Assembly: GCA_937958685.1 (NCBI GenBank)
Contig: CALGNF010000043.1
Coordinates: 1-50,096, forward strand
Length of the DNA: 50,096 bases
DNA from: an uncultured Caryophanales bacterium
Lineage (GTDB): Bacteria > Bacillota_I > Bacilli_A > Izemoplasmatales > Hujiaoplasmataceae
Direction of reading: 5' to 3'
The notes below the pieces were generated by a model. That model was not told where the DNA came from. It was given only the letters and a program-made list of their open reading frames with translations, and did not search any database. Shown here in pieces: positions 1 through 8,889 of this stretch. Both the position numbers and the translations under genes were made by a program. Position 1 is the first letter of the stretch, and each line of letters starts with the position of its first letter.

Positions 1-64
1 CGCGTTGGACTTAAAATCCAATGTCAGCAATGACGTGCCGGTTCAAGTCCGGCCTCGGGTACCA
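1..64 (+). tRNA. tRNA-Leu (UAA), 5' end outside the window
   Basis: The visible part holds the anticodon arm (stem TTGGA/TCCAA, loop CTTAAAA with anticodon TAA at 12-14), a long class II variable arm (about 22-35), a T arm with GGTTCAAGTCC and an encoded ACCA end at 61-64. The D arm and 5' acceptor strand lie upstream of base 1. The long variable arm plus TAA anticodon identify leucine. Confidence 0.93.
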
Positions 65-125
65 TCAGGTATCTTGCATGCCCGCAAAACGACCGTTTTG
101 ACAGTGTTCGCGGCAATGGTTTTTA

Positions 126-154
126 TTGACAAAGGCAGATGACTTTGTTATTAT
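126..154 (+). promoter_or_regulatory. Promoter of the tRNA fMet-Asp-Phe cluster
   Basis: TTGACA at 126-131 and TATTAT at 149-154 are separated by 17 bases. Transcription would start near 161, just ahead of tRNA-fMet at 175. This suggests that the three tRNAs are transcribed apart from, or in addition to, the upstream tRNA-Leu transcript. Confidence 0.75.
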
Positions 155-174
155 TAAATAGCGCAATTTGATAT

Positions 175-251
<77 letters not shown>

Positions 252-253
252 AT

Positions 254-329
254 GGTCCGGTGGTGTAGTGGTTAACATGCCAGTCTGTCACACTGGAGAT
301 CGCGGGTTCAATTCCCGTCCGGACCGCCA
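254..329 (+). tRNA. tRNA-Asp (GUC)
   Basis: The acceptor stem is GGTCCGG/CCGGACC, the anticodon loop CTGTCAC carries GTC, the T arm is GGTTCAATTCC and the end is an encoded GCCA. It lies two bases after tRNA-fMet, so the two are co-transcribed. Confidence 0.97.
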
Positions 330-334
330 TCCTT

Positions 335-410
335 GGCTCGGTAGCTCAGTTGGTAGAGCAATGGACTGAAAATCCATGTGTCGCCAGTTCGATTCTGGCC
401 TGAGCCACCA
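335..410 (+). tRNA. tRNA-Phe (GAA)
   Basis: The acceptor stem is GGCTCGG/CTGAGCC, the anticodon loop CTGAAAA carries GAA, the T arm is AGTTCGATTCT and ACCA is encoded at 407-410. It is the last gene of the cluster. The AT-rich accessory island begins directly after it and its terminator. tRNA 3' ends are common integration targets, but no duplicate of this 3' end was seen in the first 12 kb. Confidence 0.97.
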
Positions 411-426
411 TGGAGCCCTAGACATA

Positions 427-446
427 GCCCTGAAGAGGGCTTTTTT
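427..446 (+). terminator. Intrinsic terminator of the tRNA cluster
   Basis: GCCCT (427-431), loop gaag and AGGGC (436-440) form a hairpin followed by six T. Confidence 0.85.
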
Positions 447-564
447 GTTATGGTGTTTATAAATCATATGTAACAATATACAACAATAAAATAAATTATC
501 TAAAAATGTATTTACCTACAGTATCTTTAGTATTATATGTATTTGTTATTTGAGAAAGACATAT

Positions 565-750
565 ATGAAACTTCAAATGAAAATCAACAAAATTAAGGGA
601 ATTGGTGACTTAAAACTTGATTTCCCCCTTAATAAGGTATTTACGCAATTGCTGAGACCAACTGTTTTGGCAAGAGCACCTTAGTTACTTGTGAATCACG
701 GGTGTTTTACAGCAATCTTAAAATGAATGAATATTAGGGTGCTTTGTCTA
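565..750 (+). pseudogene. Decayed AAA/ABC-type ATPase N-terminus
   Basis: From ATG 565 the frame reads like the start of an AAA-domain ATPase (MKINKIKGIGDLKLDFPLNK). After about base 636 a different frame continues the same homology: YAIAETNCFGKSTLVTC, a damaged Walker A with GKST at 669-680, and then RVFYSNLKMNEY followed by a stop. At least one frameshift, a loss of the usual glycine-rich loop and an in-frame stop show that it is dead. The family match is by eye, from the typical 'I..IGDL.L.FP..KGVYAI.G.NG.GKSTL' opening. No downstream remainder was recognised. It looks like the leftover of an earlier accessory or defence gene in this same site. Confidence 0.6.
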
Positions 751-1200
751 TTGTGAAATAGGGAACTCAGCGAGTATCTGAAGGAAATGAAAACATCATT
801 TGAGAGATACTCACGACATCTTATTAAATGAACAGCCTAAAACGTGACATACAAAGCATTTATTAATCCTATTTTTTATGCCGTCGAAGAATGATAGTAT
901 CATGAGTATCTTCAATGTATAACATTCATAAGAAAAGTTGATAAATATAAGCTAAAACAATCCGCAATTCATTGATGTGTATTGTGTTTTTTCGACACTA
1001 TATACAGTTACTCTATTTTTGATGATATAATAAATTATACAAAAAACACTAATTTTAATTAATAAAGCGCATTTCTATGTGCTTACAAAAAGGCTATAAC
1101 CATTATTATCTTTCATGGCATAGACCTTTCAGAGGGTCCAAATATGTGAAGCATTGGTCTCTGCAAATTTTCATGATGAGAGGAGACATCGTTAAATCTT
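751..1200. other. AT-rich non-coding stretch before vsr
   Basis: No gene was recognised. A TATAAT lies at 1026-1031 without a convincing -35 box. The stretch may hold further unrecognisable debris of the ATPase remnant at 565-750 and the upstream control region of the vsr operon. Confidence 0.4.
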
Positions 1201-1638
1201 ATGACCGACGTCTTTTCAATCGAGAAAAGGCATTTAATAATGTCTAAAATAAAAAATAAAGATTCGAAAATCGAACTGCTGGTTAGAAAATGGGTGTATT
1301 CCAAAGGGATAAGGTATAGAAAAAACAGCAGACTAATACCCGGAACGCCCGATATTTCTATTTTTAAATATAAAATTGCAGTATACATCAACGGGTGCTT
1401 TTGGCACGGGCACGAAAATTGCCGATTGTTTAGACAACCACAAACAAACGCAGATTTTTGGGAAAAGAAGATAAAGGCCAATAAAGAGAGAGATGCAAGA
1501 AACTACAGATCGCTAGTTGAAAATGGTTGGCATGTATTTCAAATTTGGGAATGCGACTTGAAAGCCCATCCAGAAGAGACTTTATCTGATTTAGTTAACA
1601 AAATTCAAGCAATTATCAAGTTATCTAAACAATCCTAG
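1201..1638 (+). CDS. vsr: Very short patch repair endonuclease (Vsr)
   Basis: Vsr nicks DNA next to T:G mismatches that arise when 5-methylcytosine deaminates, protecting a methylation site from C-to-T mutation. The 145-residue length fits the family. Visible signatures: the N-terminal MSKIKNKDSKIE segment, PGTPDI with catalytic-type D51, CFWHGH with C66, H69 and H71, C74, and WECDL with C118 (zinc and catalytic positions of the fold). The ATG at 1201 gives the usual family start (MTDVFS); an AGGAGA lies about 14 bases upstream, further than usual. It is 55 bases upstream of the GHKL ATPase gene and in the same direction as the cytosine methyltransferase at 8886, which is the expected partner. 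Confidence 0.95.
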   Translation: MTDVFSIEKRHLIMSKIKNKDSKIELLVRKWVYSKGIRYRKNSRLIPGTPDISIFKYKIAVYINGCFWHGHENCRLFRQPQTNADFWEKKIKANKERDARNYRSLVENGWHVFQIWECDLKAHPEETLSDLVNKIQAIIKLSKQS

Positions 1639-1693
1639 ATAATATAAAAAATTAATCGGCATTAAACATCGATTTCCTTCGGAGGCACATAAT

Positions 1694-3142
1694 ATGGCGA
1701 ATATTATAACAAAGAAACCCTCGGCCAAAACCCTTGTCGAATCAATTAGATCAATGGGATATTCATTTGATACGGCAATAGCGGATATCATCGACAACAG
1801 TGTTAGCGCAAACGCGACAAGAATAGACATCAATTTGTATTTAAAACCGGATTATCAAATCTCCATAATAGATAATGGCAATGGAATGAATAGAGACCAG
1901 CTAGAAGAAGCCATGAGATATGGAAGCAGCAATCCCAGAGAAATTAGAAGGGAAAACGATCTTGGAAGATTCGGTTTAGGTATGAAGTCTGCATCTTTGT
2001 CCCAATGTCGAAAACTCATTGTTACAAGCAAATATAAAGGAAATATATCCTCGTTCTCTTGGGATCTCGATTTGATTGAAAGCAGGGATGACTGGGCGCT
2101 CATTGAATATGACGATTTAGAAATCAGACAACTCAAGGACATTAACTTGCTTGAAAACCACAAGTCCGGAACCATGGTATCTTGGTACGGGTTCGATAAG
2201 TTGGAAGCTTCGGCAAAAACATTAGATAAAGCATTACCATTTCAACTGGACAATGCAAAAAACTACATATCTCTTGTCTTTCATCGTTATATACATTCGG
2301 GATTGGAAATATATGTTAACAACATAATTCTGAACACTATTGACCCTTTTCTTCAAAATCATCCGCTGACAATAAGAAAAAGAGAGCAAAAGATTGATGT
2401 TGATGGTCATTATATATATGTAAAGCCATATATTCTCCCTCACTCAAACGCCCTTAGTATTGCAGATGTAGAAAAACTTGGAGGAAAAGATAATCTTAAA
2501 AACAAACAAGGATTTTATATCTACAGAAATAAACGTTTGATTATTTGGGGAACATGGTTTCGTATGAGTTCCGTTGAGGAACTCTCTAAACTTGCGCGAA
2601 TTCAAGTTGACATTCCAAACACATTGGATTTCATATGGAACCTGGATATAAAAAAATCAAGCGCAAGCCTACCCGAGAAAATAAAAAAACAATTGGCCGA
2701 AAGAGTTAGAGAATCAATTGAAGGAAGCTCGGATGTATATAAAACACGAGGAAGAAAAGAAATTTTGGATAGTTCTAGCCCAATATGGAATCGATTAAAG
2801 ACCCGGGAAGATAAATATATATATGAAATCAATCGCGAGCATTCATTGATAAAAATGATGGAAGAATCAACTTGCGAAGACTTAGTAAATCGACTTAATC
2901 GCCTGCTTATCACTATTGAAAAATCCTTCCCCTTTGACTTGGCATATTATGATTCTGCCAAAGACAACATTGGCAAAAGCAATATTGATTTTAATGAGGA
3001 GATGTATCTACAGCTTCTTGAATTGTATTATTACCTTAATAAAACATATAAAGACAAAACAAAAACCATCGCGCTAATACGCAATATAGATCCCTATAAA
3101 AAATACCCCGCTCTTGTAGCAAGGTTGGAAGGGGATATGTGA
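1694..3142 (+). CDS. GHKL (MutL/MORC-like) ATPase of a modification-linked defence system
   Basis: A 482-residue protein with an N-terminal Hsp90/MutL-type ATP-binding fold. The Bergerat motifs are visible: N-box DIIDN at 31-35, DNGNGM at 60-65 and DLGRFGLGMKSAS at 89-101. The general base position of the N-box is Asp rather than the Glu of MutL. Such ATPases clamp on DNA after ATP binding. MORC-like members in restriction-modification operons were described by Iyer, Abhiman and Aravind, next to Z1 helicases as here. The remaining 300 residues were not recognised. Start ATG 1694 has GGAGG eight bases upstream. The next gene begins two bases after this stop, indicating translational coupling. 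The function in the complex is inferred: DNA recognition or clamp loading. Confidence 0.88.
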   Translation: MANIITKKPSAKTLVESIRSMGYSFDTAIADIIDNSVSANATRIDINLYLKPDYQISIIDNGNGMNRDQLEEAMRYGSSNPREIRRENDLGRFGLGMKSASLSQCRKLIVTSKYKGNISSFSWDLDLIESRDDWALIEYDDLEIRQLKDINLLENHKSGTMVSWYGFDKLEASAKTLDKALPFQLDNAKNYISLVFHRYIHSGLEIYVNNIILNTIDPFLQNHPLTIRKREQKIDVDGHYIYVKPYILPHSNALSIADVEKLGGKDNLKNKQGFYIYRNKRLIIWGTWFRMSSVEELSKLARIQVDIPNTLDFIWNLDIKKSSASLPEKIKKQLAERVRESIEGSSDVYKTRGRKEILDSSSPIWNRLKTREDKYIYEINREHSLIKMMEESTCEDLVNRLNRLLITIEKSFPFDLAYYDSAKDNIGKSNIDFNEEMYLQLLELYYYLNKTYKDKTKTIALIRNIDPYKKYPALVARLEGDM

Positions 3143-3143
3143 C

Positions 3144-5867
3144 ATGTATAATTTCACAACGGAAGAAAAGATTTATCAGATTATTTCACTTATTACTGCT
3201 CAGATACGAGACTTGAAAACAACTCCTACTGAAACCATAATGAATCAATTGGTCGACGAAGCAAATAATGCCCTCTTCAAACTTGACCAACAAGCAATTC
3301 AAAACGTTAAGAGAGAACTGCTTACTAGAAATGCAATTTACATGGATTTGGCAATGACGCTTTCGAAATCCGAACATACAATGTGGTATACAAATGAACG
3401 AAGTGAACCCGGTAGATATTGGTTAAGATACCGTGAATATTTGAATAATGAGCAAGGATTCGCATACAATATAATCAACAGCCTCGATGAATCATTAAAT
3501 GAGATAATAAATCACCTTGGCGATCCCCTTGTTGACGGCCGATATTCTCGTAAAGGATTAGTTGTTGGGGATGTACAGTCTGGAAAAACTTCCACTTACA
3601 TTGGATTAATTGCCAAAGCCGCGGACGCGGGTTACAGGATTTTTATCCTACTCACAGGAACAATTGAGGATCTAAGAAGACAAACACAGGATCGAGTTGA
3701 TTTCGGTTTTATTGGGAGAAGAAGCGCTGAAATATTTCGAACGAAAGAAATCGCCAATTCAAGAGATCTTCTCGTTGGCGTTGGCTTGATAAACCCAACC
3801 CCGAGTCCTATATGCTTGACATCGACAGAACTTGATTTTCGGAAAGAAAACGCAAAGAATCTGAACTTCCAACTTAAATCCTTCTCTGAGCCGGTTGTTT
3901 TTGTTGTTAAAAAGAATAAAACTGTTTTGACGAATCTTAATAAATGGCTGAAAGAACAAAATGCTGATTATCGCGGAAAGATTGACGCCCCAATGATCCT
4001 AATCGACGATGAATCCGATTATGCTTCCGTGAATACTAAAAGCGAAGAAGAATACCCGGCGGTAAGCAATAACCTAATAAGAAGACTCAAGTCGCTTTTC
4101 TACAAGACAAACTACATTGGCTTTACCGCAACACCTTTTGCAAATATATTTATTGACCCAAGAACAAGAGAAGAGATGGAAAACGAAGATTTATTCCCAA
4201 GTGATTTCATCACTTTGTTATCCCCCCCCAGCAACTATATTGGTATTGATTCTGTCTTTTACGAGGACGGCGCATATGAAAGTCAAGTAAGAATCATTAA
4301 TGATCTTTTTGACTATATACCTGAAAAACATAACAAGTCACAAAGAATCTCAAAGCTTGCCCCAAGTCTTAAAGAAGCAATCAGAACATTCATGATTGCG
4401 AACACCATTATCGATTTAGACAATAGCGGCGTTCTTCATAGATCGATGCTTGTTAACATCTCTAGATTCACAATGGTTCAGAATCGACTTGCCAGTGAAA
4501 TAGCTGAATATGTGGAAGAACTTAAGACTGTCATACAAGTGTTTTCCGGATTTCAACCAGAGCATGCGGCCTACCAAAGTGATGAAATCAAATATTTGTA
4601 TGAAACATGGAAGTCAGAATATGCTACATCATCAATTTCGTGGGAAAGCGTTCTAGGCAAATTGAATGAGTCGGTTTCGCCAATTGAAGTGAGGATCGTC
4701 AATAGCAGCACCGGTAAAACCGGCGAACCCCAGTTAAATTATATCAGTTCAAAGAATGGCCTAAGAGTAATCGTCGTGGGAGGCACAAGTCTCTCAAGAG
4801 GATTGACATTGGAGGGTTTAATTGTTAGCTATTTCTGCAGAAACTCAAGAATGTACGACACACTCCTGCAAATGGGTAGGTGGTTTGGGTATCGAAGACA
4901 CTATGCAAACATGTTTAGGATTTGGATTCCAAAACAACTCAAAATAGCTTTTTGCGAAATAGGCGAAGCTATTGATGAACTCAAATCCGAGATTCGCATC
5001 ATGAAAGCTCAAGGCAAAACACCAACTGAATTTGGTTTAAAAGTTAGAACCAGTACCGACACGTTGCTTATAACCGCTCCAAATAAAATGAGAGTTGCCA
5101 CAGATTACATTCAAACAGTCAGTTTAAGCATGGCTGTTGTAGAAACACCATTCTTATCTGCAAACGAAAACACGAACAAAGAAAATCGGGAAATAATTCT
5201 GAACGCTTTATACGAGCATAATGTTTTTAATATGCCTATGGTAAATAGAGCATTCAAAAATGTTCCAAAAGAATGCGTCATGCACATAATAGAAAAATTC
5301 AATATTCCATACTTGAATCTTAAATTTAACAGTGATGGTCTAAAAGACTTCATTTCCCAAAGCATAAGACTTGAAAAATGGGATATTGCTTTTGTTTCGG
5401 GAGATGAAGAAGAAAAGTTTTATATTACAGAAAATTATCACATTAATCCAGTTACTCGAGATTATGAGCTTCGAGACAATGTCTTGTGGGTTTCCAAAGG
5501 GCATAGGAGATTGGGAGGCACGGGAGACACCAAGTACGGACTTGAACGGAACGAAATCCGGGATGCTGAATTGGCATATCAAAATGACAATCCCATGAAT
5601 ATTGACCGAGATAAGAAAAAGGGGATCAACCAAAAAGCATACCTTAGGTATTTGCCAAATAGAAATCCTCTATTAATGATATATGTGATTAAGCTAAAGA
5701 AAAACGATAATTCATGTGATATAGAATTGACGAAAAGGCATTATTTCGGCTTGGGAATAGCCATTCCCAAACTTGATGATTCTCCCAGCACATTCGCAAA
5801 ATACAAGATTAATTACACATTATATAAACAACTTGCCGGGTTGGATTATGAAGAAGGTGATGAATAA
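3144..5867 (+). CDS. Z1-domain superfamily II helicase/ATPase
   Basis: A 907-residue DNA motor. Walker A GDVQSGKT is at residues 142-149, a DDES Walker B-type motif at 288-291, FTATPF at 327-332 (motif III region) and QMGRWFGYR at 576-584 (motif VI with the arginine finger). The C-terminal half is the Z1 domain, best known from the motor subunit of the CglI restriction enzyme and from MORC-linked restriction-modification operons. It probably uses ATP to translocate on DNA and drive the partner nuclease. It follows the GHKL gene by one base, and its TAA overlaps the ATG of the next gene (TAATG), so stoichiometric production is likely. Confidence 0.93.
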   Translation: MYNFTTEEKIYQIISLITAQIRDLKTTPTETIMNQLVDEANNALFKLDQQAIQNVKRELLTRNAIYMDLAMTLSKSEHTMWYTNERSEPGRYWLRYREYLNNEQGFAYNIINSLDESLNEIINHLGDPLVDGRYSRKGLVVGDVQSGKTSTYIGLIAKAADAGYRIFILLTGTIEDLRRQTQDRVDFGFIGRRSAEIFRTKEIANSRDLLVGVGLINPTPSPICLTSTELDFRKENAKNLNFQLKSFSEPVVFVVKKNKTVLTNLNKWLKEQNADYRGKIDAPMILIDDESDYASVNTKSEEEYPAVSNNLIRRLKSLFYKTNYIGFTATPFANIFIDPRTREEMENEDLFPSDFITLLSPPSNYIGIDSVFYEDGAYESQVRIINDLFDYIPEKHNKSQRISKLAPSLKEAIRTFMIANTIIDLDNSGVLHRSMLVNISRFTMVQNRLASEIAEYVEELKTVIQVFSGFQPEHAAYQSDEIKYLYETWKSEYATSSISWESVLGKLNESVSPIEVRIVNSSTGKTGEPQLNYISSKNGLRVIVVGGTSLSRGLTLEGLIVSYFCRNSRMYDTLLQMGRWFGYRRHYANMFRIWIPKQLKIAFCEIGEAIDELKSEIRIMKAQGKTPTEFGLKVRTSTDTLLITAPNKMRVATDYIQTVSLSMAVVETPFLSANENTNKENREIILNALYEHNVFNMPMVNRAFKNVPKECVMHIIEKFNIPYLNLKFNSDGLKDFISQSIRLEKWDIAFVSGDEEEKFYITENYHINPVTRDYELRDNVLWVSKGHRRLGGTGDTKYGLERNEIRDAELAYQNDNPMNIDRDKKKGINQKAYLRYLPNRNPLLMIYVIKLKKNDNSCDIELTKRHYFGLGIAIPKLDDSPSTFAKYKINYTLYKQLAGLDYEEGDE

Positions 5868-6793
5868 TGTATCTCGACAAAGTGTTCCTAAAATTCAACT
5901 TGCCCAACACGTATTCGCGAATAAACTCTACGCATCCATTGGATATTTTTATCGGTCTTGACGGAAGACTTAGAAAAACCATTTTTCTTAGGGCTAAACA
6001 TCAATTGAATCCAATCCCTAAAACAAAAGCTATTGACACATCATATTCTATCCAGGATGACACATGGATAATTGGTATCCACTTAGATAATGAGGCCATG
6101 GAAAAATTGTTTATTCGCGTGGGAGAGGATCTGGTGGAGACCACCTCAACATATACAGACGTTGATTTTGCAGAAAAATTGTTTGTAAAAAGATACATTT
6201 TATGGCGTAATCTATTTAGACATTCCACAGCCGATATGTTATGCGAAAACGAAATACAAGGGTTGATTGGCGAATTATGGTTTCTGAAACATTTCTTGAT
6301 TACCAAGTATGGACACCATAAGGCTATTGGTTCATGGCTGGGATACGAAGCCGCAAAAAAGGACTTTTCAATCGATGATACTTGGTATGAAATAAAAACA
6401 ATAAGAACCGGAGCAAAAAGTATAAAAATATCATCAATAGAACAACTTGATTCCGATAATCAGGGGCATTTAGTTGTTATTGAATTAGAGAAAATGAGTC
6501 CCGAGTTTCATGATGGAATCAGCATAAACGGTCTTTCACAAACAATAATGGAATCACTTGATATAGATGATCAAGAGGTATTTTCTTCCAAATTATTCCG
6601 ATGCGGTTATTCACCACGCGAGGAATACGATAGCGTCGTCTTTGTGGTCAAGCGTGTCAATTATTATTTGGTCAATTATCTATTTCCTAGGATAACCAAA
6701 GCCTCATTACCAAAAGAAATTGATGTCATTCAGTATGAATTAGTATTGAAATTAATAGATAACTTCAGTGAAGAGAAGGATGAGATACGATGA
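5867..6793 (+). CDS. PD-(D/E)XK motif protein (DUF4420-like)
   Basis: A 308-residue protein matching the 'PD-(D/E)XK motif protein' family that travels with Z1 helicases. The helix IQGLIGELWFL (130-140) precedes a nuclease-like core: D166 in AKKDFSID and E175-I-K177 in WYEIKT, the usual D...ExK arrangement. It is the best candidate for the DNA-cleaving subunit of this system, although catalysis is not proven from sequence. Its ATG overlaps the stop of the Z1 gene, and its stop overlaps the next start by four bases (ATGA). Confidence 0.85.
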   Translation: MYLDKVFLKFNLPNTYSRINSTHPLDIFIGLDGRLRKTIFLRAKHQLNPIPKTKAIDTSYSIQDDTWIIGIHLDNEAMEKLFIRVGEDLVETTSTYTDVDFAEKLFVKRYILWRNLFRHSTADMLCENEIQGLIGELWFLKHFLITKYGHHKAIGSWLGYEAAKKDFSIDDTWYEIKTIRTGAKSIKISSIEQLDSDNQGHLVVIELEKMSPEFHDGISINGLSQTIMESLDIDDQEVFSSKLFRCGYSPREEYDSVVFVVKRVNYYLVNYLFPRITKASLPKEIDVIQYELVLKLIDNFSEEKDEIR

Positions 6794-8889
6794 CTTTAGA
6801 AGAATATAGATATAATTTGCTTCAAGAAGTCAAAATATCAGCGGAATACAATAGGACGTACCCGGAAAAAGAATTCGTCTTATACTTGTTTGAAAAACTT
6901 GTGGAGGCTGAAGATATTTCGGATACTGTTGAATGCTATCACGAAGGATTCGGCAAAAGACGCAGAAAGATAAGATTCGACGGTTATTCTTATGACGATG
7001 CAGATAATTCAATCGCATTGCTGTATGTCGATTATGATGGGGCCGAGGAAATGTCGACATTGACTGGGACACAACTTGATTCCATGTTTCAACAGCAATT
7101 GGCGTTTGTGGAAGAGGTTCTCTATGGCGATCTACTTGAAAGAATGGAGAGCGCCTCTCCCGCATATGATTTTGGATTATTATTAAGAGAAAAGAACGTC
7201 AACCAGGAAATAACAAAGTTCAAATTATATGTATTGACAGACAAAAAGAAGAGTAATCAGATAATATCCTTGCCTTCATCTAGCATGGGAAGAACACCTG
7301 TGGAATTTCATGTTTGGGATATACAAAGATTCTTTGAAGTTGACAGTTCCAAAAGGGGAAAAGAGAACATTTCCATCGACATAACTGATTTTTGTCAAAG
7401 CGGCCTTAACTGTCTTAGGGCTTTCCAAAACGAAGACAAAGGTTACGTTTCATATTTAGCAATTGTTCCTGGTGAGTTTCTCGCCGATTTATATCTTCAA
7501 TACGGAAGCAAGCTTCTTGAGGGAAATGTCCGCTCATTTCTAAGCGTCAAAGGCAATGTGAATAAAGGCATAAGAACCACCATTCTTAGTGAACCTCACA
7601 ATTTTTTCACATATAACAACGGTATTGCTGTTACCGCTTCTCACGCAAGCATCGTAAATACCAACAATGGGCTATTTATAAAAAGTATTGATGATATGCA
7701 GATTATAAACGGAGCCCAAACCACCGCATCGCTTGCTTCATGTAAGCATAAGGACAAAGCAGACTTGGGACAAATATATGTTCCAATGAAACTAACTGTT
7801 GTTGAAGCAGAATATGAAGAGAAACTTATACCTAATATTTCAAAGTTCTCAAACAGTCAAAACAAAGTTAGTGAAGCCGACTTTTTTTCTTCCCATCCTT
7901 TTCATGTCAGAATAGAACAATTATCCCGAAGAGAACCCGCCCCTGCGGTTGGGGGAAACCAGTATATGACCATATGGTATTATGAAAGAACAAGGGGACA
8001 ATATCTACAAGAACAAATGAAAATGACAATAGGCGAAAGAAGAAAATTCCAGCTTAGGAATCCGAAGGCTCAACTCATAACAAAAACCGATCTTGCAAAA
8101 TATATTAACACATACAACGAAAAGCCCCACATTGTCAGCTTGGGAGCCCAAAGAAACATGAGGGATTTCGCAACACATATTGATAGCTCTTGGAACAAGA
8201 ACGACACAATCTTCAATAGGAACTATTTCAAAAAGGTAATAGTCCTTGCTATAATATTCAGAGAAACCGAAAAAATGGTCTTTAAGGCGGATTGGTATGA
8301 ACAAGGCTACAGAGCAAACATTGTCACTTATGCAATTGCCAAGCTTTTCCATTTAATTAGATTATCTCATCAATCAAAAGCGTTGGACATAAATAGAATC
8401 TGGCAAAATCAGAAGCTCTATCTGGAATTATCCAAAGAACTGATTGAAATATCATACGAGGCACTTCAGTTCATGACTGATTCACAAAGACCGATACAAA
8501 ATGTTACGGAATGGTGTAAAAAAGCAGAGTGTTGGACCATGTTCTCAAAAACAAAGCACATTCTTTCTGATGCTTTCGAAAAATCACTGATATACAAGAA
8601 TGTTATTGAAGGCGATGAAGATGATGCTCGCAAAACACAGATGCTCGATAAAAAATTGGATGTTGAATACCAAGTTGTTGAGTTAGGTGGGGCATATTGG
8701 GAGAAGCTATTGAATGAAGGAAGATTGAAAGGTCTTCTAAATCCGACCGAGATAAGCATATTGTCTGTTGCTGCAAAAATGGAAAAGACCGGCAGGGTTC
8801 CGTCTTCAAGACAAGCAAAGATAATCATGGAAGTCAAAAAAAGATTATATGAAGAAGGCGTAAATATAGACACGGGGACAGATACATGA
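6790..8889 (+). CDS. AIPR family protein (abortive infection phage resistance)
   Basis: A 699-residue protein with the AIPR core: FFTYNNGIAVTA from about residue 272, then IINGAQTTASL near 303, and later a conserved NSQNKVSEADFF segment. Founders of the family were found on lactococcal abortive-infection plasmids, and many occur with Z1 helicases and DNA methylases. The biochemical role of the family is poorly understood; the N-terminal 200 residues were suggested in related proteins to be nuclease-like, but no clear motif was seen here. The ATGA overlaps on both sides place it inside the coupled operon. Confidence 0.88.
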   Translation: MTLEEYRYNLLQEVKISAEYNRTYPEKEFVLYLFEKLVEAEDISDTVECYHEGFGKRRRKIRFDGYSYDDADNSIALLYVDYDGAEEMSTLTGTQLDSMFQQQLAFVEEVLYGDLLERMESASPAYDFGLLLREKNVNQEITKFKLYVLTDKKKSNQIISLPSSSMGRTPVEFHVWDIQRFFEVDSSKRGKENISIDITDFCQSGLNCLRAFQNEDKGYVSYLAIVPGEFLADLYLQYGSKLLEGNVRSFLSVKGNVNKGIRTTILSEPHNFFTYNNGIAVTASHASIVNTNNGLFIKSIDDMQIINGAQTTASLASCKHKDKADLGQIYVPMKLTVVEAEYEEKLIPNISKFSNSQNKVSEADFFSSHPFHVRIEQLSRREPAPAVGGNQYMTIWYYERTRGQYLQEQMKMTIGERRKFQLRNPKAQLITKTDLAKYINTYNEKPHIVSLGAQRNMRDFATHIDSSWNKNDTIFNRNYFKKVIVLAIIFRETEKMVFKADWYEQGYRANIVTYAIAKLFHLIRLSHQSKALDINRIWQNQKLYLELSKELIEISYEALQFMTDSQRPIQNVTEWCKKAECWTMFSKTKHILSDAFEKSLIYKNVIEGDEDDARKTQMLDKKLDVEYQVVELGGAYWEKLLNEGRLKGLLNPTEISILSVAAKMEKTGRVPSSRQAKIIMEVKKRLYEEGVNIDTGTDT

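Noticed and set aside
65..125. Possible terminator for tRNA-Leu
   Set aside because: AAAACG/CGTTTT makes a short hairpin, but the T-run is far away and the stem is weak.
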